Shown in pieces: positions 25,027 to 32,270 of a stretch of 48,094 bases of DNA. Position 1 is the stretch's first letter. Each line of letters starts with the position of its first letter. The notes below the pieces were generated by a model, which saw only the letters and a list, made by a program, of their open reading frames with translations, had not been told where the DNA came from and did no database searches. The translations under genes were made by a program, and so were the position numbers. Origin of the DNA: an uncultured Bacilli bacterium (lineage in GTDB: Bacteria; Bacillota_I; Bacilli_A; RF39; UBA660); assembly GCA_944373095.1 (NCBI GenBank), contig CALWAK010000003.1, forward strand, positions 1-48,094. Reading direction: 5' to 3'.

Positions 25027-25644
25027 ATGTTTGAAAAGACTTTAAGTAGGGCTATTATAAATGCGTTACCAATGCTTATAATATTTATAGTAGTTATATC
25101 AGTTGTTAGAATATGTAGTATAAGAAATGGTAATAAAAAAATAATCTTACATAATGAAATCTTAAATCTATTTTTTATTATATATGTTTTATTATTATTT
25201 GAACTATTAACTGGCACAGAAAATACGTTAGGTAGTGGATTTAATATTATTCCTTTTCAAGAAATATTTCGATATGAAATAGGAAGTAAAATGTTTATAT
25301 ATAATGTCTTAGGGAATATATTAATTTTTCTTCCTTTCGGTTATTTTGTATCACGCTATGTTAAAGCAAATAGTATTTTGCAAATAATTGTTTTAAGTGC
25401 AATTACTAGTGCAACCGTTGAAACAGTTCAATTAAATATAGGTCGTTCTTTTGATATAGATGATATATTTTTAAATGTAATTGGTGGTATTTTAGGTTAT
25501 TTTATTTTTATAGGGTTAGATGCAATTATAAAACACTTACCTGGATTTTTACAAAAAGACTTTTTTTATAGTTTTGTTTGTATTATAATATTTATTGCAT
25601 TTTTGATTTATGTATCAAAGATATGTGGGTTTGGGTGGATATAG
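25027..25644 (+). CDS. VanZ-family membrane protein
   Basis: A membrane protein of about 205 residues in the VanZ family, whose founder gives low-level teicoplanin resistance; most members have no known role. About five hydrophobic segments are present, with signature FNIIPFQEIF, LGNILIFLPFGYFVS, VETVQLNIGRSFDIDDIFLN and VIGGILGYF. The ATG at 25027 is used because AAAAGGTGG is spaced well for it; a GTG at 25018 lies inside that site. It sits between yqfD and ybeY, where Bacillus has phoH and yqfF, and its stop overlaps the ybeY start. Confidence 0.88.
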   Translation: MFEKTLSRAIINALPMLIIFIVVISVVRICSIRNGNKKIILHNEILNLFFIIYVLLLFELLTGTENTLGSGFNIIPFQEIFRYEIGSKMFIYNVLGNILIFLPFGYFVSRYVKANSILQIIVLSAITSATVETVQLNIGRSFDIDDIFLNVIGGILGYFIFIGLDAIIKHLPGFLQKDFFYSFVCIIIFIAFLIYVSKICGFGWI

Positions 25645-26081
25645 TGAATAATTTTGAAATAGTAGATAATAATTTATATAATGATTATGATTATTTAAAT
25701 GATGTTATTAATAGAACTTTAAAAGAATTAAAAGTTAAAAATGCAATATTTTCTATAATCTTTGTAAGTCTAGATGAAATACATGAATTAAATAAACAAT
25801 ATCGTGGTATAGATAGACCAACAGATGTTATTTCTTTTGCATTAGAAGACGATGCCGATAAAATTATGGATTTTCGTGTTTTAGGAGATATTTATATTTG
25901 CATAGATAAAATGCAAGAACAAGCTCTTAGTTATGGACATTCTAATAAAAGAGAATTATCTTTTTTAACGGTCCATGGGTTATTACATTTATTAGGTTAT
26001 GATCATCAAACTAAAGAAGAAGAAGAATTAATGTTTGGATTACAAGAAAAAATATTAAAAGAAGAAAATATATGTAGGTGA
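25644..26081 (+). CDS. ybeY: endoribonuclease YbeY
   Basis: A zinc-dependent RNase involved in 16S rRNA 3' maturation and ribosome quality control. The metal site is HGLLHLLGYDH (His111, His115, His121 from the chosen start). YRGIDRPTDVISFALED and LGDIYICIDKM are typical. I choose GTG at 25644, preceded by GGGTGG and overlapping the previous stop (TAGTG); the frame stays open further upstream to 25578. It is followed directly by era, as in many Firmicutes, but dgkA and cdd, which separate them in Bacillus, are absent. Confidence 0.95.
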   Translation: MNNFEIVDNNLYNDYDYLNDVINRTLKELKVKNAIFSIIFVSLDEIHELNKQYRGIDRPTDVISFALEDDADKIMDFRVLGDIYICIDKMQEQALSYGHSNKRELSFLTVHGLLHLLGYDHQTKEEEELMFGLQEKILKEENICR

Positions 26082-26086
26082 ATGTA

Positions 26087-26965
26087 GTGAAAAGTGGTTT
26101 TGTAAGTATTATTGGGAGACCAAATGTTGGAAAGAGTAGTATTTTAAATAAAATTATTAAAAATCATGTTGCAATTGTATCTAAAAGACCTGGGACAACA
26201 AGAAATATTATTGAAGGAATTTATAATGATTCTAATACCCAAATAGTCTTTGTTGATACTCCAGGAATTAGTAAACCAATAAATAGATTAGGTCATGCTT
26301 TAAATAAAGAAGCAGGTAGTTTAACTAAAGATGTTGATGCAATATGTTTTGTAGTAGATGGTATAGCTGGTTTAGGTAAAGGGGATAAATATATTTTAAA
26401 TACTTTAAATAAAGATATTCCTGTCATCTTAGTTATTAATAAAATAGACGGATTAACTAAAGAAAAATTATTTAATCGGATTAATTCTTATAAAGAATTA
26501 TATGATTTTAGTGATATTGTACCCGTTAGTGCTATAAAAGAAGATAATATAGATACTTTAATTAATGTTATAAAAAAATATTTAACGGATGATATTAAAT
26601 ATTTTGATGATAATACTATTACTACTAGTTCTAAATATTTTATGATTAGTGAATTTGTTAGAGAAAAATTATTTAATTATTTAGAAGAAGAAATACCACA
26701 TGGTATTACATGTTTAACTACTAATTATGAGGATACTAAAGATATAGTTAATATAAGTGTAGATATTATAATAAATCGTAAATCTTTAAAAAAGATTATT
26801 ATTGGTAAAAATGGTAGTATGTTAAAAAAAGTTGGAACTGAAGCTCGTAAAGATATTGAAGAATTATTAAATAAAAAAGTATATTTAGATTTATATGTTA
26901 AGACAGTAGAAGACTGGCATAATAAAGACGCTTTTTTAAAAAATTCTATATTAAATAATGAATAA
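26087..26965 (+). CDS. era: GTPase Era
   Basis: An essential GTPase that binds 16S rRNA and assists 30S assembly. The G domain has G1 GRPNVGKSS, switch region KRPGTTRNIIEG, G3 DTPGI and G4 NKID. The C-terminal KH domain has KIIIGKNGSMLKKVGTEARK and ends VYLDLYVKTVEDWHNKD, all characteristic of Era. Two GTG starts are possible. I prefer 26087 because AGGTGA is ideally spaced for it and gives the normal short N-terminus (KSGFVSIIGRPN); 26078 would overlap ybeY by 4 bases. Confidence 0.97.
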   Translation: MKSGFVSIIGRPNVGKSSILNKIIKNHVAIVSKRPGTTRNIIEGIYNDSNTQIVFVDTPGISKPINRLGHALNKEAGSLTKDVDAICFVVDGIAGLGKGDKYILNTLNKDIPVILVINKIDGLTKEKLFNRINSYKELYDFSDIVPVSAIKEDNIDTLINVIKKYLTDDIKYFDDNTITTSSKYFMISEFVREKLFNYLEEEIPHGITCLTTNYEDTKDIVNISVDIIINRKSLKKIIIGKNGSMLKKVGTEARKDIEELLNKKVYLDLYVKTVEDWHNKDAFLKNSILNNE

Positions 26966-27004
26966 ATTTTCTAATATTTACTCAATATAAAATTGGGTGA
27001 TATT

Positions 27005-27088
27005 ATGAATAAAAAGGAAGCTTGGGATAAGTTTAAAAATAGTGGTAAGGTAGAAGATTATTTAAATTATAAAAAAGTAAAGAAGTAG
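27005..27088 (+). CDS. yqzL: YqzL-like small protein (27 aa)
   Basis: A 27-residue ORF between era and recO, exactly where Firmicutes carry yqzL. The pattern of an aromatic-rich start, Trp, Phe-x-x-[ST]-Gly-x-[IV]-x-x-Tyr-Leu (EAWDKFKNSGKVEDYLNYK) matches that family. The RBS is TTGGGTGA about 6 bases upstream. No function is known for YqzL. It is too short for standard gene callers and easily missed; recO starts 5 bases later. Confidence 0.75.
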   Translation: MNKKEAWDKFKNSGKVEDYLNYKKVKK

Positions 27089-27093
27089 ATGTT

Positions 27094-27828
27094 ATGAATT
27101 TAGAAGTAGATGGTATTATTCTTTATGAAACTCCTTTTAAAGAAAATTCTAAAATTATTCAAGTATTAACATTAAAATATGGCTTAATTGGAATAATTTG
27201 TAAAGGTGTATTAAGCCCTAAAAGTAAATTAAGAGCAAAAGTAAATAAGTTTAGTTTAGTTAGATTTAATATTATCTATAAAGAAAATAAACTATCTACT
27301 TTAATAAATGCTGATATTATAGATAATTATACATATTTAAAAAGTGATATAGTTTTAATTAGTTATTTAACTTATTTATGTGAATTAACTTATCAAGTAT
27401 TTAAAGAAAGTAATAATAATAAATTATATGATATTTTAATTACTTCTTTAAATAAAATTAGTAATAAGTTAGATCCATTAGTAATAACTAATATGGTTGA
27501 AATTAAATATTTAGATTCTTTAGGTATTAAATTAGAATTAAATAAATGTATAAAGTGTGGTTCTAATATTAATATATTAACTTTAGATAGCAACTTAGGA
27601 GGATTTATTTGTCAAAATTGTTATAATAGTGAATATATAGTTGATAAAAAAACTTTAGGTACTATTAGAAAGTATTATTACATTGATATTAAAAAAATAG
27701 TAAATATAAATATATCTTTAAAGGTAAAAAAAGAGATTAATATTTTTTTAACTAATTATTATGAAAAATATACTGGTTTATACGTTAAAAGTAAAGTTTT
27801 TTTAAATAAGCTTATAAGTGATAATTAA
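27094..27828 (+). CDS. recO: DNA repair protein RecO
   Basis: A recombination mediator that works with RecR to load RecA on SSB-coated DNA and anneals strands. The N-terminal OB fold shows DGIILYETPFKENSKIIQVL, LTLKYGLIGIICKGVL and SKLRAKVNKFSLVRF. A helical domain follows with a zinc finger CIKCGSN...GGFICQNC (about residues 152-178). Its 244 residues are normal. It follows yqzL as in Bacillus. Its stop lies inside the terminator stem-loop. Confidence 0.94.
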   Translation: MNLEVDGIILYETPFKENSKIIQVLTLKYGLIGIICKGVLSPKSKLRAKVNKFSLVRFNIIYKENKLSTLINADIIDNYTYLKSDIVLISYLTYLCELTYQVFKESNNNKLYDILITSLNKISNKLDPLVITNMVEIKYLDSLGIKLELNKCIKCGSNINILTLDSNLGGFICQNCYNSEYIVDKKTLGTIRKYYYIDIKKIVNINISLKVKKEINIFLTNYYEKYTGLYVKSKVFLNKLISDN

Positions 27829-27840
27829 TCACTTTTTTCT
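27816..27840 (+). terminator. intrinsic terminator after recO
   Basis: A 7-bp stem AAGTGAT (27816-27822), ATCACTT (27828-27834), a 5-nt loop and a T run; it overlaps the recO stop codon. Confidence 0.78.
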
Positions 27841-27868
27841 TTGATTTAATTTCTATATCTAGTATAAT
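27841..27868 (+). promoter_or_regulatory. putative promoter for the 285-aa membrane protein
   Basis: TTGATT (27841-27846), a 16-nt spacer and TATAAT (27863-27868), followed by AAGAAGG before the ATG at 27894. Confidence 0.55.
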
Positions 27869-27893
27869 AACTAATCAAGAAAGAAGGATTATT

Positions 27894-28751
27894 ATGCTTT
27901 TTAGTTTAATTTATTATTTTATATTTGGACTTATTTTGTTTTTCTTAATAGATTATATTAAATTAAAAAATAAAACTTTTAATAGTTTTTTACCTATTAT
28001 ATTAATTTATTTAGTAGTTATTAGTTCTTTAATAACAAATAAAGACATACTTAATAATATATATTTAGTTGTAGTCGTAGAGTTTTTTATTAGATTATTT
28101 TATAACTTAGTTGTATTAACTAATGATAATGATGAAAACTTAAAATTTATTTATGAATATATATTATATATTATATGTAGTTTAATTCTAAACAATATAT
28201 TTATAAATAAAGTAGACAATGTTTTTTTAGAAGGTGAATCTTTAAAAATAGTAGTTTGGATATTAGTTGTATTATATTTGTTTAAGAATATTGATATATT
28301 TAATATTAGTAGTGTTACTGAAGAACATATTTTAGATAATTCTAAGTATAGAGAGTATATTGTTACTAACTATGCTAGATTTAAAAATTTATATAATAAC
28401 GATATAGAAGTAGAGAGCAGTATTTTTAAAAACTTATTATATGCTATGATGATTTATGAAGATAAAAAGAAAAATAAATTCTTAAGAAGTATAGATAATT
28501 TATTTGTAGGTAAGTTTAATAAAGAATATAAAATGGGTATAATGCAAGTACCTTCTAAAGTATATTTAACTGATTTAGAAAGTATAAAAATTGCTATTAA
28601 TAAATTAAATAAAACATATACAAAATATTTTATAAGTGATGATGATATACTTATTAATAAAATGTTAAAAGATTATTATAAAGATGACTTAATTATTAAG
28701 AATGTAACATATATTTATAATGTAATTAAAGAATTTATTGAATTAAAATAA
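27894..28751 (+). CDS. membrane protein with soluble C-terminal domain (285 aa)
   Basis: The N-terminal half (about 1-150) has four or five membrane segments (LIYYFIFGLILFFLIDYI, FLPIILIYLVVISSLI, VVWILVVLYLFKNI). The C-terminal half (about 155-285) is soluble and contains LLYAMMIYEDKKKNKFLRSI and MGIMQVPSKVYLTDLESIKI. The spacing of a helix ending Y-E followed by G-[IL]-M-Q-V recalls the lysozyme-like transglycosylase fold (catalytic Glu, then GLMQ), but the match is short and may be coincidental. RBS AGAAGGAT. It stands alone between recO and the amidotransferase gene. I leave it unassigned. Confidence 0.55.
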   Translation: MLFSLIYYFIFGLILFFLIDYIKLKNKTFNSFLPIILIYLVVISSLITNKDILNNIYLVVVVEFFIRLFYNLVVLTNDNDENLKFIYEYILYIICSLILNNIFINKVDNVFLEGESLKIVVWILVVLYLFKNIDIFNISSVTEEHILDNSKYREYIVTNYARFKNLYNNDIEVESSIFKNLLYAMMIYEDKKKNKFLRSIDNLFVGKFNKEYKMGIMQVPSKVYLTDLESIKIAINKLNKTYTKYFISDDDILINKMLKDYYKDDLIIKNVTYIYNVIKEFIELK

Positions 28752-28801
28752 GTAGTATATTTATTTTAATTATGATAATATTATTATGTTAGGAGCATGT
28801 T

Positions 28802-29497
28802 ATGAGTATTACAATTGCACATTTATATTATGATATATTAAATTTATATGGAGAATCTGGTAATATAAAGATTTTAAAGTATGCTTTAGAAAAGTTAGGT
28901 ATTAAAGTTATTATTAAATTTGTTACCGTTGATGATGAATTAGATTTTAATGATTATGATATGGTATACATGGGAATGGGAATACCTGAGAATTTTGAAA
29001 TAGTAATTAATCATTTATTAAAATATAAAAAAGATATTAAGAAATTTATAAAAGATAAAAAGGTATTTTTATGTACTGGTAATTCTTATGAATTATTTGG
29101 TAAAGAAATAAAATTAGATAAAAATACTATTAAATGTTTAAATATTTATGAATTTACATCTAAATTATTAAGAGAAAGATTAGTTAATGAAGTTAGTGCT
29201 AAAACTAAGTTATTTGATGATGAGGTTATTGGATTTATTAATACTACTACTTTTAATAATAATAAAAAAAATAATTTTTTAAAAATTAAGTTAGATGATA
29301 AATATGTTAATGAAGGGATTATTGATAATAATTTTATTGGAACTTATACTATTGGACCATTACTTGCAAGAAATCCGAAAATATTAGAATGTATTATTAG
29401 AAAACTTATTAAAGATGATAAATTTATTTTAAATGATATTAATTTTTTAGATGAAGCATATGTGGATACTTTAAAACGAAGAGAAAATAAAAAATGA
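28802..29497 (+). CDS. GatD-like type 1 glutamine amidotransferase
   Basis: A CobB/CobQ-like class I amidotransferase of the GatD type; with MurT, GatD amidates lipid II D-Glu. Hallmarks are IAHLYYDILNLYGESGNI (the family's LYPDLLNLYGDxGN start), nucleophile Cys91 in VFLCTGNSYELFG, and GTYTIGPLLARNPKILE near 180-195. In GatD the last motif normally reads GTYxHGPLL with the catalytic His. Here that position is Ile184, so amidase activity may be altered or lost. The usual Gly-Gly before the Cys pocket (CGGYQ) reads CTGNS. MurT is not adjacent. RBS is AGGAG. Confidence 0.75.
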   Translation: MSITIAHLYYDILNLYGESGNIKILKYALEKLGIKVIIKFVTVDDELDFNDYDMVYMGMGIPENFEIVINHLLKYKKDIKKFIKDKKVFLCTGNSYELFGKEIKLDKNTIKCLNIYEFTSKLLRERLVNEVSAKTKLFDDEVIGFINTTTFNNNKKNNFLKIKLDDKYVNEGIIDNNFIGTYTIGPLLARNPKILECIIRKLIKDDKFILNDINFLDEAYVDTLKRRENKK

Positions 29498-29522
29498 CTA
29501 TAGAACATCATAGTCATTTTTT
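29489..29522. terminator. bidirectional terminator between the GatD-like gene and the pilB-like gene
   Basis: A 13-bp perfect stem AAAAAATGACTAT (29489-29501), ATAGTCATTTTTT (29510-29522), with an 8-nt loop. It spans the stop codons of both converging genes. Confidence 0.88.
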
Positions 29523-30868
29523 GTTTCTTTAATATTAGTTGTTTTACCTAGTAAAGCATTTTTTATTTCAATTTCATCATCACCAAGATCATCTTCAATA
29601 TCAGTTAATCTTAAGATTTCTTCAAAACTTGTATCACCATTTAGTACTTTTTGTAAACCATCTTTTAAAATAGAAATAGTGTGGTCATCTTTATATACTA
29701 GTTTTCTTAATTCATCTTTTCTAACATTGTTTACAATAGCATCTCTTATATCTTGATTTAAATTAAGTACTTCATGAATAGCAATTCTTCCCATGTATCC
29801 TTCAATACAATCTTTACAACCAACTGGATTATATATTTTTTCAACATCTTGATTCATTACCATTTTAAATACTATTTTTTCATATTGGGTAGTTGGCATT
29901 AATTTACGACATTTGGTACATAATTTTTTAGCTAATCTTTGAGATATAATTCCAACTAAAGCTGTACCAAGTAAGTATCTTTCTACATCCATATCAAGTA
30001 AACGCTCAATTGTATTTAAGGAGTTATTAGTGTGTAGGGTAGATAAAACTAGGTGACCAGTAATTGATGCACGAACGGCAATACGAGCAGTTTCATCATC
30101 ACGAATTTCTCCAATCATTATTACATCTGGGTCTTGTCGTAAGATACTTCTTAAAGCAGCAGCAAAATCTAAGCCAATATCACTCATAACTTGAACTTGA
30201 TTTAGCCCTGGTATTTTCATTTCGACTGGATCTTCAACAGTAATTAAGTTAGTATCAGTTCGATTTAGTTTTTGTAGCATAGCGTATACTGTAGTTGATT
30301 TACCACTACCAGTAGCACCAGTAACTAAAATTATACCATTAGGTACTGCTATCATCTTTAAAATTTTATCTAAGTTTATTTTAGAAAGACCTAAAGCCTC
30401 TATACCGGCAAGACTTCTTGAATAATCTAAAATACGAATAACTATTTTTTCACCATCTACTATAGGTAATGATGAAACACGCATATCAATTGGAGAGCCT
30501 TTATGTTCCATTTTAATCGCACCGTCTTGTGGTAGACGTGTTTCAGTAATATTCATATTAGAAATTATTTTAATACGAGTTGTTAAATTCTTTTTTACGC
30601 TAGCAGGTACAACTGCGTAATTTATTAAACTACCATCTATTCTAACACGAATATTTAAAGTATCTGGTGTTGGATCAAAGTGGATATCAGATACTCTTTT
30701 TTCTACGGCATCTAATATAATTTCGTTAGCTAAATCAACGATAGGCATTTTTTCATAATCATAAGTTTTAAATATATTTTCAGATAATTTAGTCATATCT
30801 TCTTGTTTAAATGTTACATTATTAAATTCATCTACACTAGTTATAGTAGCAGTATTACTATTATTCAT
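29498..30868 (-). CDS. type IV pilus/type II secretion assembly ATPase (GspE/PilB family)
   Basis: A hexameric ATPase that powers pilin polymerisation. After a short N-terminal linker come the N2 domain (VSDIHFDPTPDTLNIRVRID, LPQDGAIK, RVSSLPIVDGEKIVIRIL), Walker A GATGSGKSTTV, Asp box EDPVE, Walker B-type IMIGEIRDDETA, the His box TGHLVLSTLHTN and the tetracysteine zinc site CTKC...CKDC. At 456 residues it lacks the N1 domain of long PilB proteins. The ATG at 30868 is preferred over the GTG one codon earlier because GGAGG is 6 bases upstream. pilC, pilD and pilT are not here, but a prepilin gene lies at 44.5 kb. Confidence 0.95.
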   Translation of the reverse strand: MNNSNTATITSVDEFNNVTFKQEDMTKLSENIFKTYDYEKMPIVDLANEIILDAVEKRVSDIHFDPTPDTLNIRVRIDGSLINYAVVPASVKKNLTTRIKIISNMNITETRLPQDGAIKMEHKGSPIDMRVSSLPIVDGEKIVIRILDYSRSLAGIEALGLSKINLDKILKMIAVPNGIILVTGATGSGKSTTVYAMLQKLNRTDTNLITVEDPVEMKIPGLNQVQVMSDIGLDFAAALRSILRQDPDVIMIGEIRDDETARIAVRASITGHLVLSTLHTNNSLNTIERLLDMDVERYLLGTALVGIISQRLAKKLCTKCRKLMPTTQYEKIVFKMVMNQDVEKIYNPVGCKDCIEGYMGRIAIHEVLNLNQDIRDAIVNNVRKDELRKLVYKDDHTISILKDGLQKVLNGDTSFEEILRLTDIEDDLGDDEIEIKNALLGKTTNIKETKNDYDVL

Positions 30869-30896
30869 CACTTTCCTCCAATCCCTATCTTTAATA

Positions 30897-30925
30897 ATTA
30901 TACAATATCTTTTTATTTCTTACAA
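30897..30925 (-). promoter_or_regulatory. promoter of the pilB-like gene
   Basis: Read on the minus strand: TTGTAA (30925-30920), a 17-nt spacer and TATAAT (30902-30897). Confidence 0.72.
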
Positions 30926-30973
30926 TGATATTAATTAAATAATTTTAATGGTATAATTTACTTGGAGTTAAAT

Positions 30974-31606
30974 ATGAAAAAATTAGATATTATTTATGAA
31001 GATAAAGAATTATTAGTTGTTAATAAACCAACTAAATTATTAACTATTGCAGATAGTAAAGAAAAATTTAAAACTTTATATCATGAAGTAAGAGAATATT
31101 TGCATAAGAAAAATCAAAAGGTATTTATAGTTCATCGGTTAGATAAGGATACTTCAGGTATAGTATTATTTGCTAAAAATGAAAAGTTAAAAAAACTTTT
31201 ACAAGATAATTGGGCTAATTATTATCGAGAATATATTGCTGTTGTCGAAGGAAAGTTAAATAGTGATAAAGGGGTAATTAAATGTTACTTAAATGAAACT
31301 AAAACTAATTTAGTTTATGTTAGTAATAATAGTAAAGGTAAACTTGCTATTACAGAATATGAAGTATTAAAATCTAATAAAAATTATAGTTTAGTTAAAA
31401 TAATTATTAAAACTGGAAGAAAAAATCAAATTAGAGCTAGTATGTCTTATATAGGAAATCCAATTGTAGGGGATAAAAAATATAATTCTAAATTAGATAC
31501 TTTTAAGAGATTAGCATTACATCATACAAAATTAGAAATAAATCATCCTATAACTAATAAGGTATTAACATTTGTTTCTGAAGTACCTAAAGAATTTAAT
31601 ATATAA
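30974..31606 (+). CDS. RluA-family pseudouridine synthase
   Basis: It isomerises uridine to pseudouridine in rRNA or tRNA. The catalytic motif is VHRLDKDTSGIVL with Asp57 (from the chosen ATG). DIIYEDKELLVVNKP and TGRKNQIRASMSYIGNPIVG with LALHHTKLEINHP are the other family blocks. At 210 residues it has no S4 RNA-binding domain, like the short RluA/RluC-type members. I choose ATG 30974, which has TTGGAG 7 bases upstream; a TTG at 30962 is also in frame. A TATAAT box lies at 30952-30957. The exact target is unknown. Confidence 0.9.
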   Translation: MKKLDIIYEDKELLVVNKPTKLLTIADSKEKFKTLYHEVREYLHKKNQKVFIVHRLDKDTSGIVLFAKNEKLKKLLQDNWANYYREYIAVVEGKLNSDKGVIKCYLNETKTNLVYVSNNSKGKLAITEYEVLKSNKNYSLVKIIIKTGRKNQIRASMSYIGNPIVGDKKYNSKLDTFKRLALHHTKLEINHPITNKVLTFVSEVPKEFNI

Positions 31607-31630
31607 AAAAAGTCTAGATAATCTAGACTT
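31604..31630 (-). terminator. terminator of the tRNA-Asn transcript
   Basis: Stem AAGTCTAG (31610-31617) with CTAGACTT (31623-31630). The flanking run of A on the plus strand (31604-31611) is a T run on the minus strand, so it fits the tRNA transcript. The pseudouridine synthase stop lies at its edge. Confidence 0.75.
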
Positions 31631-31642
31631 AAATTTCATAAA

Positions 31643-31718
31643 TGGCGCCTGATGTAGGACTCGAACCTACGACCTAACGGTTAACAGCCGTGCGCTCTAC
31701 CGACTGAGCTAATCAGGC
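31643..31718 (-). tRNA. tRNA-Asn (anticodon GTT)
   Basis: A complete cloverleaf reading on the minus strand: acceptor GCCTGAT pairs with ATCAGGC, D arm AGCTCAGTCGGTAGAGC, anticodon arm CGGCTGTTAACCG with GTT at 31685-31683, T arm with GGTTCGAGTCC, and an encoded 3' GCCA. It is 76 nt including CCA. Confidence 0.97.
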
Positions 31719-31729
31719 ATTACTCCTAA

Positions 31730-31759
31730 AGTATACAACATAAAACGCATGTTAGTCAA
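31730..31759 (-). promoter_or_regulatory. promoter of tRNA-Asn
   Basis: On the minus strand: TTGACT (31759-31754), an 18-nt spacer and TATACT (31735-31730), ending 11 bases before the tRNA. Confidence 0.72.
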
Positions 31760-31859
31760 TACATATTTTATTAATTTCATAAAAAATTTTTTATTCTTTA
31801 AATTATATGTAAATTATGGAATAATATACATATAAATAAAATGTATGGAGATGTTTTGA

Positions 31860-32231
31860 ATGAAAGAAATTAACAAAAATAATTTGGCTAGTTTTATAAG
31901 TTATTATCAAAATTTTCATGATAGTGTTATAACAAGTATTGAATATGATATTATAAATTCCAAAATAAATTTATATATAAATGTATTTTGGAGTGGTAAG
32001 CCTTCTTTAAAAGAAGATGGTAGTTTAGAAACAAATAAATTGAATATGAAAGTAGTTTTTGATGATATTTATCAATGCAATAATAAAGAATTATATTCTT
32101 GGGATTCTATTTATGATGCATATTTAAAATTTATTAAGTTAGATAATGTAGAATATATATGTTTTGCTGATGCTAAAGAAAATCCTAATATTTATATTGT
32201 GTCAAAAAAGATGTTTTATGAAATATTATAA
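31860..32231 (+). CDS. hypothetical protein (123 aa)
   Basis: A soluble protein of 123 residues with a beta-strand-rich middle (ITSIEYDIINSKINLYINVF) and the N-terminal motif SYYQNFHDSVI. A Phe-His-Asp-Ser helix end followed by strands is seen in several small families, including some toxin-immunity proteins, but I cannot place it in one. It is monocistronic, with TGGAGATG as RBS and a separate promoter region upstream. No toxin gene is adjacent, so an immunity role has no support. Confidence 0.6.
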   Translation: MKEINKNNLASFISYYQNFHDSVITSIEYDIINSKINLYINVFWSGKPSLKEDGSLETNKLNMKVVFDDIYQCNNKELYSWDSIYDAYLKFIKLDNVEYICFADAKENPNIYIVSKKMFYEIL

Positions 32232-32270
32232 TTAATATATGTTATAATATTATTAGATTAGTGAGGATTT

